From positions 14,343,013-14,407,012 of the forward strand of contig CM073324.1 in assembly GCA_037043015.1 (NCBI GenBank): a DNA stretch of 64,000 nucleotides. Direction: 5' to 3'. Of this stretch, positions 22,646-31,941 are shown piece by piece. A model generated the notes under the pieces. That model was not told the origin of the DNA, ran no database searches, and worked only from the letters and a program-made list of their open reading frames with translations. The stretch comes from Bryum argenteum. Its lineage: Eukaryota; Streptophyta; Bryopsida; Bryales; Bryaceae. Made by a program: the position numbers and the translations under genes. The first letter of the stretch is position 1; every line of letters begins with the position of its first letter.

Positions 22646-23890
22646 ATGGCTAGGTTACCCATAAATAAATTAAAACAAATATTTGATTTCCTGCTACTTC
22701 TTCTAATGTTAGATAATACATCGAATATGAAATTTTTTCGTCTACTATTTAATTCATCCATTCCCGTGATAAATATGATTCCAGCAAGACGATATTGGAA
22801 CCCAAGAAGAAAGATGTGGATGGAGTTTCGATCTCAATCTCAGTGGGACGAGATATATCAAGGTCGGTTTTTAACTCATCAACCCGAAAGGCTGCAAAAA
22901 CGCTATAGGGAACATTTTTAATTATCACACGCTCAATTTGAGCAACTATTCAGCATGCTCGAACCTTTTATTCAGAAAAAAGATACACGTTGGAGATGTG
23001 TAATCCCAGCAAGAAAAGCACTTGCTATAACAATTCATAGACTTGCTTTTGGTGGAGTTGTTCAAAGAACAGGATCCTTTCTTGGAGTTGGTGCAGCTAC
23101 GACATCTAAGTACACCCACATGATTTGTAAAGTATTAGTGGAAAAATTCTATGACAATTATATAAAGATCCTGGAAGGACGAGAGTTACAGAATATTATG
23201 GATGGTTTTGAACAAATCACAAAAATACCATTTATGTGGGGGGCAATTGATGGGTCCCACATTGTATTGACAAAAAAACCAACAGTTAAACAAGTTCCCG
23301 ATGATTATTACAATCGACACCATTCTCACTCTGTGCTCTTGCAAGGAGTATGCGATCATGAAAGGAGGTTTTTGGACGTATGTGTTCGTGCCCCTGGCGG
23401 TGTTCATGATGCAAGACATTTCAGAATGTCCTCCCTTTGGCAAAAGATGCAAAACGATGAACTACCAAATAAACTTCAATTTCGACTCGATGATAAAGAA
23501 GAAACCATTGTGCGACCCTATCTACTCGGTGACTCCGCATATCCAATTCGTGTAGGATTACTAAAGACTTACACCGCTAGAGGTACCAGCACCAAACAAC
23601 GCAATAATTTTGATTCCAGTTGGAGAGCAGAAAGAGCAAGGATCGAAAATGCTTTTGGAATTCTGAAAAACAAATGGTCGATCATTCGAAATTTAAATTG
23701 TGGTTTAGAATATGCCCCAACTATCATAACAGCTTGTTGTATACTACATAATTTTTGTATTAGTACAGGGGACATAGGAAAGGAAACCGAAATTGATGAT
23801 CTACCTTGTGAACCCTCGAGATGGTTCACTTCCGCGGGAAAAACCTTATCGCAAGGTTTTGACCAAATATACATATTATGTAGTGATTAA
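22646..23890 (+). pseudogene. PIF/Harbinger DDE transposase, intact except one in-frame stop
   Basis: One frame runs from ATG 22646 (good context, ATCATGG) to TAA at 23890, with a single internal TAA at 22919-22921 between YREHF and LSHAQFEQLF. These two pieces look like one continuous N-terminal region of the family. The frame from the next ATG (22955, 311 codons) keeps the full catalytic core: D99 in MWGAIDGSH, D193 in LLGDSAYP, E231 in ARIENAFGILKNKW, plus the GGVHDARHF and ILHNFCI blocks. I see no GT-AG intron that removes the stop in frame. Translation from 22955 would lack the N-terminal helix region. It may be a recently disabled copy, or a readthrough or sequencing artefact. It lies divergent from the Myb-Ulp1 gene (20700-22079). 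Confidence 0.85.
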
Positions 23891-24483
23891 ACATGCGTAT
23901 TACCATTTAGTCTAAAAAACCCAACATATTTAGTTGGGATTAGAGTGTTTTGGGATTCTTGTGTATTTTTTTAGGTCTTGAATAATTGAAGTAGTTAATA
24001 ATTCATAGTTAGAATTGGGGTGTTTAGGAGAGTTGGGTAAATTCCAATTTCTCTTATTCCGTATTCGGTTATCCTAAGTTTTATGTATTTGTGAGGCTTG
24101 TATTTGGCCTATTCAAATGCGGTGGTAGTGGATCTCCTGTAGTCTTATCTTGCTAATCTGAGACATGTAGGAGTAGTAATTGGCGTGGTTTAGGTTAGGG
24201 AGTTAGGAGTGTGAAAAGGGGCTAGAAGAAGATGGATGGATGGAAACTAACGGATGAAAAATCATCCTTTGCGATGAATGAAGCTTTTAGAGGTTTAATC
24301 CATCACCTATGCGGACGGTTAGAGGAGGAGTCAGGTGTGTGTGGGTGAGAGAGGAAGAAAGTGAGGAAGGAGGTGTAGAGAAAAAATGTTCAATCTAGGT
24401 TTAGTTTGGTGATTGATTGTTGTTGGAATGTTGTTGTTGAAGATTTGAGAGATTTGGCGTGAGTTGTGATAAGGTAGGAGGGC
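23891..24483. other. 3' flank of the PIF locus
   Basis: No clear terminal inverted repeat could be matched between this flank and 20130-20690, so the outer ends of the PIF element remain undefined. No gene. Confidence 0.45.
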
Positions 24484-25024
24484 AGCAGTTGGAGAGTCGA
24501 CTTTGAAGGACAAGATCTCACGATTTACAAAGAATTGGAAGGCGAGCCTTAGAGATCTGGAAGCGTCGTCGAGTCTCCTTTCCAACAAGACTAGGCGCGC
24601 CTCATTGAAGCAAGGACGAGGAGAAATCGTGATTCTACCAAGGAGACCCTCTTGACGGCAGAGTTGGAGGGCCGACTTTGAAGGACGAGATCTCACGATT
24701 TACAAAGAATTGGGAGGCGTGACTTAGAGATCTGGAAGCGTCGTCGAGTCTCATTTCCAACAAGACTAGGCGCGCTCTCATTGAAGCAAGGACGAGGGGG
24801 AAATCGCGATTCTACCAAGGAAACCCTACCTGGCGACGGCAGAGTTGGAGGGCCGACTTTGAAGGACGAGATCTCACGATTGACAAAGAATTGGGAGGCG
24901 TGCCTTAGAGATCCGAAGCGTTGTCGAGTCTCCTTTCCAACGAGACCAAGCTCACTCTCATTGAAGCGAGGACGAGGGAGAAATCACTATTCTACCAAGG
25001 AGACCCTCCGTGACGACAATGACT
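24484..25024 (+). repeat. Tandem repeat, three ~180-bp units
   Basis: Three units start near 24484, 24659 and 24841. Each contains GTTGGAG, CGACTTTGAAGGAC, GATCTCACGATT, GCGT(C/T)GTCGAGTCTC and GATTCTACCAAGG. They are GC-richer than the flanks and differ at scattered sites, with the third most diverged. Open frames on both strands (24331-24696 minus and 24781-25029 plus) come from the repeat and are not recognised. Confidence 0.8.
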
Positions 25025-25226
25025 TTTAAGGAGGAGATGCTCCTCCTTCCTTTGTTATATTTTTTCCTTGTGTGTTTTCTTTTATGCAATGTAGATTTGT
25101 AGTATCTTAGATACTAGACATAACATTATCTTGGAAATGGCAACTTAATCGCCCAAAAACACGTTCTTTTTTTTTGATGTGGTGATGATTGTGGTGAGTT
25201 CATTCGTATGAATGGTCTTTCTTTTC

Positions 25227-25294
25227 TTGATTGAATGAAATTGATTCTTGATTGATTGAATGAAATTGATTCTTGATTGATTGAATGAAATTGG
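25227..25294 (+). repeat. 28-bp tandem repeat
   Basis: About two and a half copies of a unit containing TTGATTGAATGAAATTGATTC follow one another. Confidence 0.75.
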
Positions 25295-25924
25295 AGTCAG
25301 TTTCTTGGAAGGCTACTACTTCTTGTTGTTCTGTTTGTCATCTCGACCCAACTTGTGACCTTAAAACCGGGCAACCGGGATTAGGGCTCACATACCTAAT
25401 AGTTTAAAACCTGACGAAGATGTTTCAACACCGACAGATGAACAATCAAAAAAGATGGGACAAAGTCAAAGAGAGGCGCTATTTCAACAGTGGAGAAAAC
25501 AACATTTTCATCCAAAATAATTTTTATGTTGGATTATAATCCTTTCAATCTAAATATTTTTGTTGTTTGGAGTATCTTACGTATCAGTTGGTTTTGATTC
25601 AATTTCAAATTTTAAAAAACACTTGTGCTACTTGACTACAATCTCCACGGAATGTATGTTCAAAATAAGAACTTGTGATTTTTGGAAAATCCATAGACTT
25701 GGTATATGTCAAGATTCACTCTTAGTTCACATAGTGAGATCTTTCATATGATTTTCCAAAAGAAATACAATTAAATACTGAAAATTATACTATCACATGG
25801 TACATATTTTTCCAAATTCAAAAAAGAAATTATTCAATAAAAATTAGTTTATATGGGATCTTTAATTGAAATCGGAAAAAAAAAACATTGCAAAACAAAT
25901 TCAAAAGTATTAGTGTTTTGATAG
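25295..25924. other. Intergenic, no gene recognised
   Basis: Short frame at 25410-25520 reads DEQSKKMGQSQREALFQQW, a hydrophilic stretch of unknown origin that could be a remnant of a transposon gene. Nothing else is supported. Confidence 0.35.
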
Positions 25925-26245
25925 AGCCTGTTTACATATCCTCGAGGCAAGCGCAGGGAGCCAGCCTTTTGGTTCACACTTCCTGGTGCAAGTTAGTAAA
26001 AACACCCCCCAATCAGCGCTGCCCCCAAGGCCCCAATGGTGTTCAAGCACGTGCACAGGAGGAAATTTTTACAGCATTGAATGACTTCAGTTCGATTGTC
26101 GTTTGTTGCTTCCCTGGAGTGCCTGCTACATAAAATTGCCAGGAGAGAAGGGCCTCCCTGCTTGTCAGCCAGAATAATCGGGCCTCTGTTTCAAATCAAT
26201 TTTAGCCTCCTGGCACTCCAGGCGCAGGAAGTGTAAACGAGCCCA
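25925..26245. mobile_element. Tourist-like MITE (~320 bp)
   Basis: The left end GAGCCTGTTTACATATCCT and the right end, read on the minus strand as GGGCTCGTTTACACTTCC, form an imperfect inverted repeat. The subterminal CAGGCGC/GCGCAGG motifs also recur at both ends. It is related to 20012-20127. There is no coding potential and no clear 3-bp duplication. Confidence 0.55.
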
Positions 26246-27780
26246 TGGTGGGGTGCTGGGCTGGAGGTGGCTGCCCTGCAACAAGCTGCCGCGAGGCATA
26301 GCAAGGTCCCTCTGAAAATTAGAAGGCCTTGGTCAGGCTTTGAGTGGTCTTCAAAATCTTATGTGCGAGAGCTATGAGTTAGGTATCAATACTAAAATTC
26401 CTTAATGTGAATAAATGAAGATTAATTTGTTTTCAACTTTAAACAAAAAATAGTGTTTCCTGATTAATACCGAGGTGCTAGCCTCTTCAAAGCATCCAGA
26501 ATCGACATGTAGTAGTATGATGAACAAATACCCTTATTGATAGACTTGAGAACTATGACATCAAATTCGTGTATATGATGCACTTGAGCATTAATAGATT
26601 TATCATTTATGCACTTTTTACGGGGGTTCACATGGATCTTTTGTAAAAGTGTTTCATCGTTGGGTCAGAAGGTTTTATCAATTAATTAATCTTCCTCATT
26701 TTAACACTCATATGATTATAAGATAGCATCATACACTATATTGATGAGTCTTGCACTCTCTTTGTGCTTTATCATGCGATTCTACAAGAACATGGACGTT
26801 ATTACGAGTAGCACCAACTAGTTCCTTGAAGTTATTCCTAAGCAAGTGCGTTTTTGTTTAAACTTCCAATTTTGTTAGGTGGCGAGAACTTGTCAGTTTG
26901 TTTGCCTCAAGACTGTCTCCTAAAGGCATGACAAGAACTCACTTTGTATATTTACTGGAGAAAATGACATCATGAAAGTAAGCCATAAAAGTTCTGAGAC
27001 TAAGAACAATATATATAGGAACTTTTTCTTTAAGTAAAGCTAAATGAGACGTAGATATTTCTACTGCAACGTTTGGTAGTTAGCCTTAGACGTTTTTCTT
27101 ACAGCCTCAAACATTTTTTTAGTAAGAAAAATGCTCACTTCACTGATAATATCATTTATTTGATTTGATCATATACGATATTGGAAAATTCACTTATTCA
27201 CGTAAGACCGTCAATTAATAATTCACTATAGTAACAAAAGTGTAACAATCTAAGTCTGAAATTTACTATTACGGCAATTACATACTTGTAACTTACTACC
27301 TACAACAATACTCTAACTAAGTTGAGTGTACCTTATCGATTCGTAAGAGAAAACTCTTTACTTCTATGTAAGGCCATGTATGTACGATACATGCATAAGT
27401 GGACTTTTAGTCCAACACTCACTAGAAAGAGTTGGTCACTTTTTTCTTTTTGGGAGGTATCTGAAATGAGAGGATTTCACTTTGATATCACTTTGATGTC
27501 CAAAATGACAGCATTTGTGATAGAATATCTCTTTGATGTCTAAAATCACAACATTTTTCACACATGGGCTACTACTGTTGGACCCAAGCTAGGAATTGAT
27601 CATAAAAACAATCTCTTATTGGTGCAATAGTCTCAATTTTTACACCTTTTATGTCCGTATACATCATTATTACAATATAAGCTTCAATTTTCTCAATACA
27701 TAATACTGAATTTTTGTCATAATTTGGCCTAATTTTTATAAATTCTGCTCTTGTATTAATTTTTGACTCTTATATTCTAG
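26246..27780. other. Intergenic, no gene recognised
   Basis: AT-rich, with only short frames. The last 30 bases look like a plant 3' splice site (T-rich, ending TATATTCTAG at 27780) leading into the Myb-like remnant. Confidence 0.45.
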
Positions 27781-28129
27781 GTGCTGATACGTGGCTCAAA
27801 TTGCACACTCGAATGCTTGCGATCATCTCTGGGTTGAACCAAACAACAGAAGCATGCAAAAAGAAATACAACATTCTATTCAAGCAATATAGGCTGACAA
27901 GATTGCAAATGAAGTATCCGGATCAAATCGCAAAGAGTGCAAGTTCTACGACGCGTTTGATCAATGGTCGCATCAAATCAATACTATTTCTAAGAATATT
28001 ACACCAACGGCAAGCGATCCGCCATTTCAAGTTTCACAAGATAGTGAACAAGGAATCAAGAAAGCACATATTTCTGCTAGCGGCTCTACCTCATCTAAGA
28101 AACAGACCAAAAAGAATTTGGAAGACTAA
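27781..28129 (+). pseudogene. Decayed Myb/trihelix-like exon of a third PIF element
   Basis: It reads LAIISGLNQTTEACKKKY and NILFKQY in one frame. After about 27890 the conserved continuation moves to another frame: DKIANEVSG, RKECKFYDAFDQW, then a Ser/Lys-rich tail to TAA 28127-28129. The KECKFYDAFDQW block is typical of the Myb/SANT-like proteins that accompany plant PIF transposases. A one-base deletion would explain the shift. A candidate acceptor AG sits at 27779-27780, so the upstream exon is missing or unrecognised. It converges with the transposase remnant at 28490-28690. Confidence 0.65.
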
Positions 28130-28489
28130 ATCCATGGTATAATAGTCAAAAAAGAGCACTTTGTATCATCTTAAGATAGAGCATTTTACCCTCTTTTAGT
28201 GTATGTGCTTCTCCAAATATTTTGCCTATCAATTCATGTAATTGGGTTGCTTTGAATTAATAAATTCTTCACTCGTGCTTCTTTCACTAACCTTGTCTCT
28301 TGTACCTCCGCGTTGTTAACTTCTTTTAAGCCATAATTAGTGTTCTTGTTTGCCGTGTCTTCGATCTACTCCATTCACATGTCCATCTCATCCAAATGAA
28401 GAAACCGTCTTAACTCCCGTGCTCCTTTTACCGCAACGTTAAAAATATCAAGTTTTTTCAAATTGTCTCATTATGCGGGAACTCTCTCT

Positions 28490-28690
28490 CCTCATCACTG
28501 TCAAGTTTTTGACCTTCTTTGGCCCAATTATCGTTGAAGACATCCTTCTAAATGATACACAAGGTATGCAAATATATGCGAATGGTCACTAAAGAGGCAA
28601 TACGCCTCGCACACATGTTTATCATTTTCAAAAGGATTCTCCAACGCTCTTATAAAATCCCAAATGCCCTCTCTACAACCATTTTAGTGG
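28490..28690 (-). pseudogene. C-terminal remnant of a PIF/Harbinger transposase
   Basis: The minus-strand frame reads MVVERAFGIL, stop, ERWRILLKMINMCARRIASL, ...LHTLCII, stop, KDVFNDNWAKEGQKLDSDEE. VERAFG is the catalytic Glu block. RWRIL and LHNLCII (here LHTLCII) are standard blocks downstream of it. Stops break the frame, and everything upstream of the Glu block is absent. With the Myb-like remnant at 27781-28129 it repeats the convergent Myb/transposase layout seen at 15.6-19.7 kb. Confidence 0.75.
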
Positions 28691-28869
28691 AGGATTAGAT
28701 AAACTTCCAATAAACCTACGAAGGAAGAAGGCTAACCTGAACTATAAATAAGACAAAACTGATTTTTCTCCAGAGGAAACTACGGGGCTTCGTTTTTGCC
28801 CTGTATGGTGAATTAGATTTGCCAAGATGCTACTTCCTTGTGCGCCTCATCGCCTCAAGATGCTACTTC

Positions 28870-29083
28870 ATTTGCCAAGATGCTGACACGGGATTTGGTG
28901 GACCAACGGCTACTGTCAAGCTGGCCAAGATGTTCGTAGAGCGAGGCGCTGCTGGAATTCACATGGAGGATCAGGCGTCCATCACAAAGAAGTGCAGTCA
29001 CATAGGTGGCAAGGTGCTTGTGGCTACCTCCAAGCACATCAACATACTGATTGCGGCCAAATTGCACCACGGCCTGCAAGCGT
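28870..29083 (+). pseudogene. Isocitrate lyase exon fragment
   Basis: About 70 codons read [48 protein letters not shown] and [15 protein letters not shown]. These match the core of plant isocitrate lyase of the glyoxylate cycle. The active-site KKCGH loop reads KKCSH here (Gly to Ser). Upstream and downstream enzyme sequence is missing and the frame ends at 29121. The fragment abuts the PIF remnant, so it may have been moved or trapped there. Not a working enzyme. Confidence 0.85.
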
Positions 29084-29121
29084 ACAACCATGATCAATAC
29101 ACTATCAGTTTCAGAGCTTAA

Positions 29122-30039
29122 AACTCACTATTAGGGTGAACAAAGAGAAACCACATGGTTTTATACACTAGAGTGGCCCTCCTTTGTGTCCGTTGACTTC
29201 AACCATAGATAAACGTTGTTGCTAGTGAAGCCTCATCTAGGTGTTGGCTATAGCCACGTTCATGGTAGACTTCGGGAACGTGTGTTCTCAAGACTAAATC
29301 CCTTTCAGTGGGAACCAAAAGCGCATCCACGTCATCCTTTATTTACGGTTATATATGATCCACGTGGAATTTGGACCTGAAATTAGAAAAAATTACTTAC
29401 TCCCCTTCAGCGTGGTAAGAAGTTTATGGGGGTAATATGTGAGTAAATTATCATTCTTTATTTGCCCATCTCAATTTAGCATTTTTTAATTAAGTATTTA
29501 CCATTCCCAATGAACTGCTATTTGGAGAATGGTGGCGGCTTCCAAATCCTTATATGCCACGTGTTAATTGATTCACTGGATGAAAGCGAAGTATTTCAGA
29601 AGAGGTAATCTTAGCCCCGAAGTTTGCATTCAGAGTAGGACATCCACTTCGGAAGCTCATGGTTGACATAACAGTGAAAAGAAAAGTGGCCTGTGAGAGA
29701 GAAAAGTGATACCATAGCAGCAGGTTCATATCAATTCTTTCCAGCTAAAAATATATTTTTAATGTTGGGGACACTACCATTCATATTAAGCTGGTTTTAG
29801 AACTGCATTTCAGAGAGCATTTGCTTGTGGAGGCAGAATCAGATTTTCAAATAAGCGTGTCAGGACTTGAGATGGAAATGAAAGCGTCGTCACGTGTACC
29901 TTTGGTACAAAGGTAGCCGCTACACGGGCGGTGGATTCAGCCTGAAAATTTTTAAAGTGCATAAGAGCTAACGCAGCTGCCCTTGCATGCTTGACATGAG
30001 TCAGGCCTAGCATGCGGTCAGTCCGGCATTCGGTCAGCC
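29122..30039. other. Intergenic, no gene recognised
   Basis: Mixed composition. Nothing recognisable as a gene or a bounded repeat. Confidence 0.45.
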
Positions 30040-30540
30040 TTGGCACGCGCCTACCCGGCCAGTCTTAGCACGTGCCGGACGTAATAAGAGTTTGGCAATT
30101 CAGCAAGTGCCAGCACTTCATAAGTCCCGACTTTTATAAGTGGTGCTGCCCAAGTCCCGGCAATGTGGCCGTGTGAGAATCCGGCTGGTCTGCAAAGTCC
30201 CAGCAGTGGCCGTGAAAAGGGGCCGAGCATGCACCGCCGGCACCTCCAAATGTCCCCTACCACCAGCCTGGCACCTGCCGCGAGTGGTCATGGGCAGGCA
30301 AAGTGCGCGGAGCACCCAAATGTGGCACCCACCGGCACCGACTCACCATCTGTGACACCGGCGGACCCTTAGCTTGCCCCGGCGATCCCAATGTTGGCCA
30401 CGGCTAGGTCTGTTGAAGGGGCCGGCGTACAACGCGATGGGATGTAGCTCTTGTTGGTGGGGCTGGCGCGGTGGACCTAGCGCGTGTTGGTGGGGCCGGC
30501 GCACAAGGCTTTGGACGTAGCGCACTTGAAAATTCTAGAA
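30040..30540. other. GC-rich island with imperfect repeats
   Basis: Clear rise in GC, with repeated GCCGGC, GGCAC and GTCCCGGC words. There is a near-duplicate pair around 30414-30440 and 30485-30515 (GGGGCCGGCGYACAA), and GTTGGTGGGG(C) occurs twice. Frames on both strands are low-complexity and not conserved to my eye. It may be a decayed repeat or a distal regulatory island. Confidence 0.4.
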
Positions 30541-30642
30541 ATCTTCGTGGGAGATCATGATCTTCTGACAAATAGATATTGTCTGACAAAAGAGTGGTTG
30601 ACAAAGGAGTGGTTGAGAGATCATATTACATAAGTATATAGA

Positions 30643-30900
30643 ATGGCAACAAAATGTTTATTTTCGTATGCTATTGGTGCTAGAACGCTGGGATTCTTTA
30701 GTATGGCTTCGGTCACTCTCAGTGGTTCAACCTACGATTGTTCCGCTTGTGGAGATACCAGGTTTCAGATTTCCTTTCAGCAACACCCCCGTCTCGTAGT
30801 TGGTCTCTGTTGTGAATGCCGTGCAGACTACGCAAAGAAGAAGTGGACTAAGGTAGGAATGTTACAGAATGGAATGTGTTGTAGACGTCCTGCTGTATGA
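30643..30900 (+). CDS. Small Cys-rich ORF with two CxxC motifs, unknown
   Basis: 85 codons from ATG 30643 to TGA 30898-30900. It contains CSACGDTRF and, 22 residues further on, CCECRADYAKKKW. The two CxxC pairs could coordinate one zinc ion as in zinc ribbons. The start region is mildly hydrophobic (residues 5-25). I do not recognise the family, and it could be a chance frame. It lies about 1 kb upstream of the GT14 gene on the same strand. Confidence 0.3.
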   Translation: MATKCLFSYAIGARTLGFFSMASVTLSGSTYDCSACGDTRFQISFQQHPRLVVGLCCECRADYAKKKWTKVGMLQNGMCCRRPAV

Positions 30901-31019
30901 TGTTACAGTTTCCGTTCAGTTCAATGAACGCGTAAGGTAAAAATGCATTTTTCATAGTCTTTTTTCCAATTTCAGATTTAAAAGAGATAAGTAGAATGAA
31001 GCCAAACAAATGGTATGGG

Positions 31020-31270
31020 TTTGGACTTTGGGCTTGGCCTTTGGAGGCTTCACACAACGGCCGTCCAAGTTGAGAGGCTGTGAGATTTCATGGCCAAAGC
31101 TTTGAACTTTGGGCTTGGCCTTTGGAGGCTTCACACTATGCCCGGGCAAAGGCTCCAATTACAATATTTTATTGGTTATTTTCAGTAAATTTCTTTGGAC
31201 TCTCAACAAAGTTTGGACTCTCAATTCCACGGCCTCTCGACTTGGACGGCGATAGTGTGAAGCGCCCCTA
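31020..31270. repeat. Foldback with internal direct repeat
   Basis: The arm 31049-31079 (GGCTTCACACAACGGCCGTC...) is nearly the reverse complement of 31230-31266. A 29-bp block containing TTTGGGCTTGGCCTTTGGAG also occurs twice in direct orientation, at 31023-31052 and 31109-31137. It sits about 700 bp upstream of the GT14 start and may be a MITE or part of its distal promoter. Confidence 0.6.
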
Positions 31271-31898
31271 ATTAATCTTCGTGCCCGTTCAGAATGAGAA
31301 TGCCGGTAGCCAAGGGAAAAACCGACAAAGTGAAAATGCCCGTATTTTGAGAACAAGTGCCATTGGCTCCAGCGATCCGTGAGCGATTTTCGTGGATTTG
31401 CGAGGGTTTTAGGTCGGGCAAAGTTCACCGACAGAAAAAGCGGGGCAAAAGGAGAAGAAGTAAGCAAGTGAGAGGTGCCGCGGGATATACGATTACATGC
31501 ACACAAGCCTCACGACACGACGTGCACTGATTCGAATGCACGTATGAAGCTGCTTTTTGGTAAGAAACCTTATATTTGGCATGCAAAACAGTATCACATG
31601 AGGAACCCAACAGCAGGGAGGGGCGTTTCTCAGGAAGCTTTTTCTTGACAAAAATTTGCTTGAGCTGCAAGCGGGTGACACTTGGAGCCCTAGCCCCCGC
31701 CCGCCCACTTCCAAACAATGTCACACTCAACCTCCCTCTCTCCTGCTCCGATCCAAGCCTCGTACTCTCGTTGCAATGATCTCTCTGCCCAATTTCAAAT
31801 CGGGGCGATGATATCTTCGCCCGATTTGAGCCCGGCGCCGACTCTTTAGCTGCTACAGTGCGGGGGAGAGATCAGAGATTTTAGGGCAGATTTAAGCG

Positions 31899-31937
31899 AT
31901 GCGTGATTTGGTTTTGTGTTGTTGTTGGGGTGTGTGA
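31899..31937 (+). promoter_or_regulatory. Upstream ORF in the GT14 leader
   Basis: A 12-codon ORF (ATG 31899, TGA 31935-31937) ends 4 bases before the main ATG at 31942 and contains three Cys codons in a row. Its context (AGCGATGC) is moderate. If it is in the mRNA, it could limit initiation at the main start. Confidence 0.5.
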
Positions 31938-31941
31938 CAAG

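Noticed and set aside
22863..22953. Intron that would remove the transposase stop codon
   Set aside because: The only nearby GT-AG pair I see gives a 91-nt intron, which breaks the frame.
25225..25295. CRISPR-like repeat array
   Set aside because: The units follow each other without spacers; an ordinary short tandem repeat in a plant-type genome.
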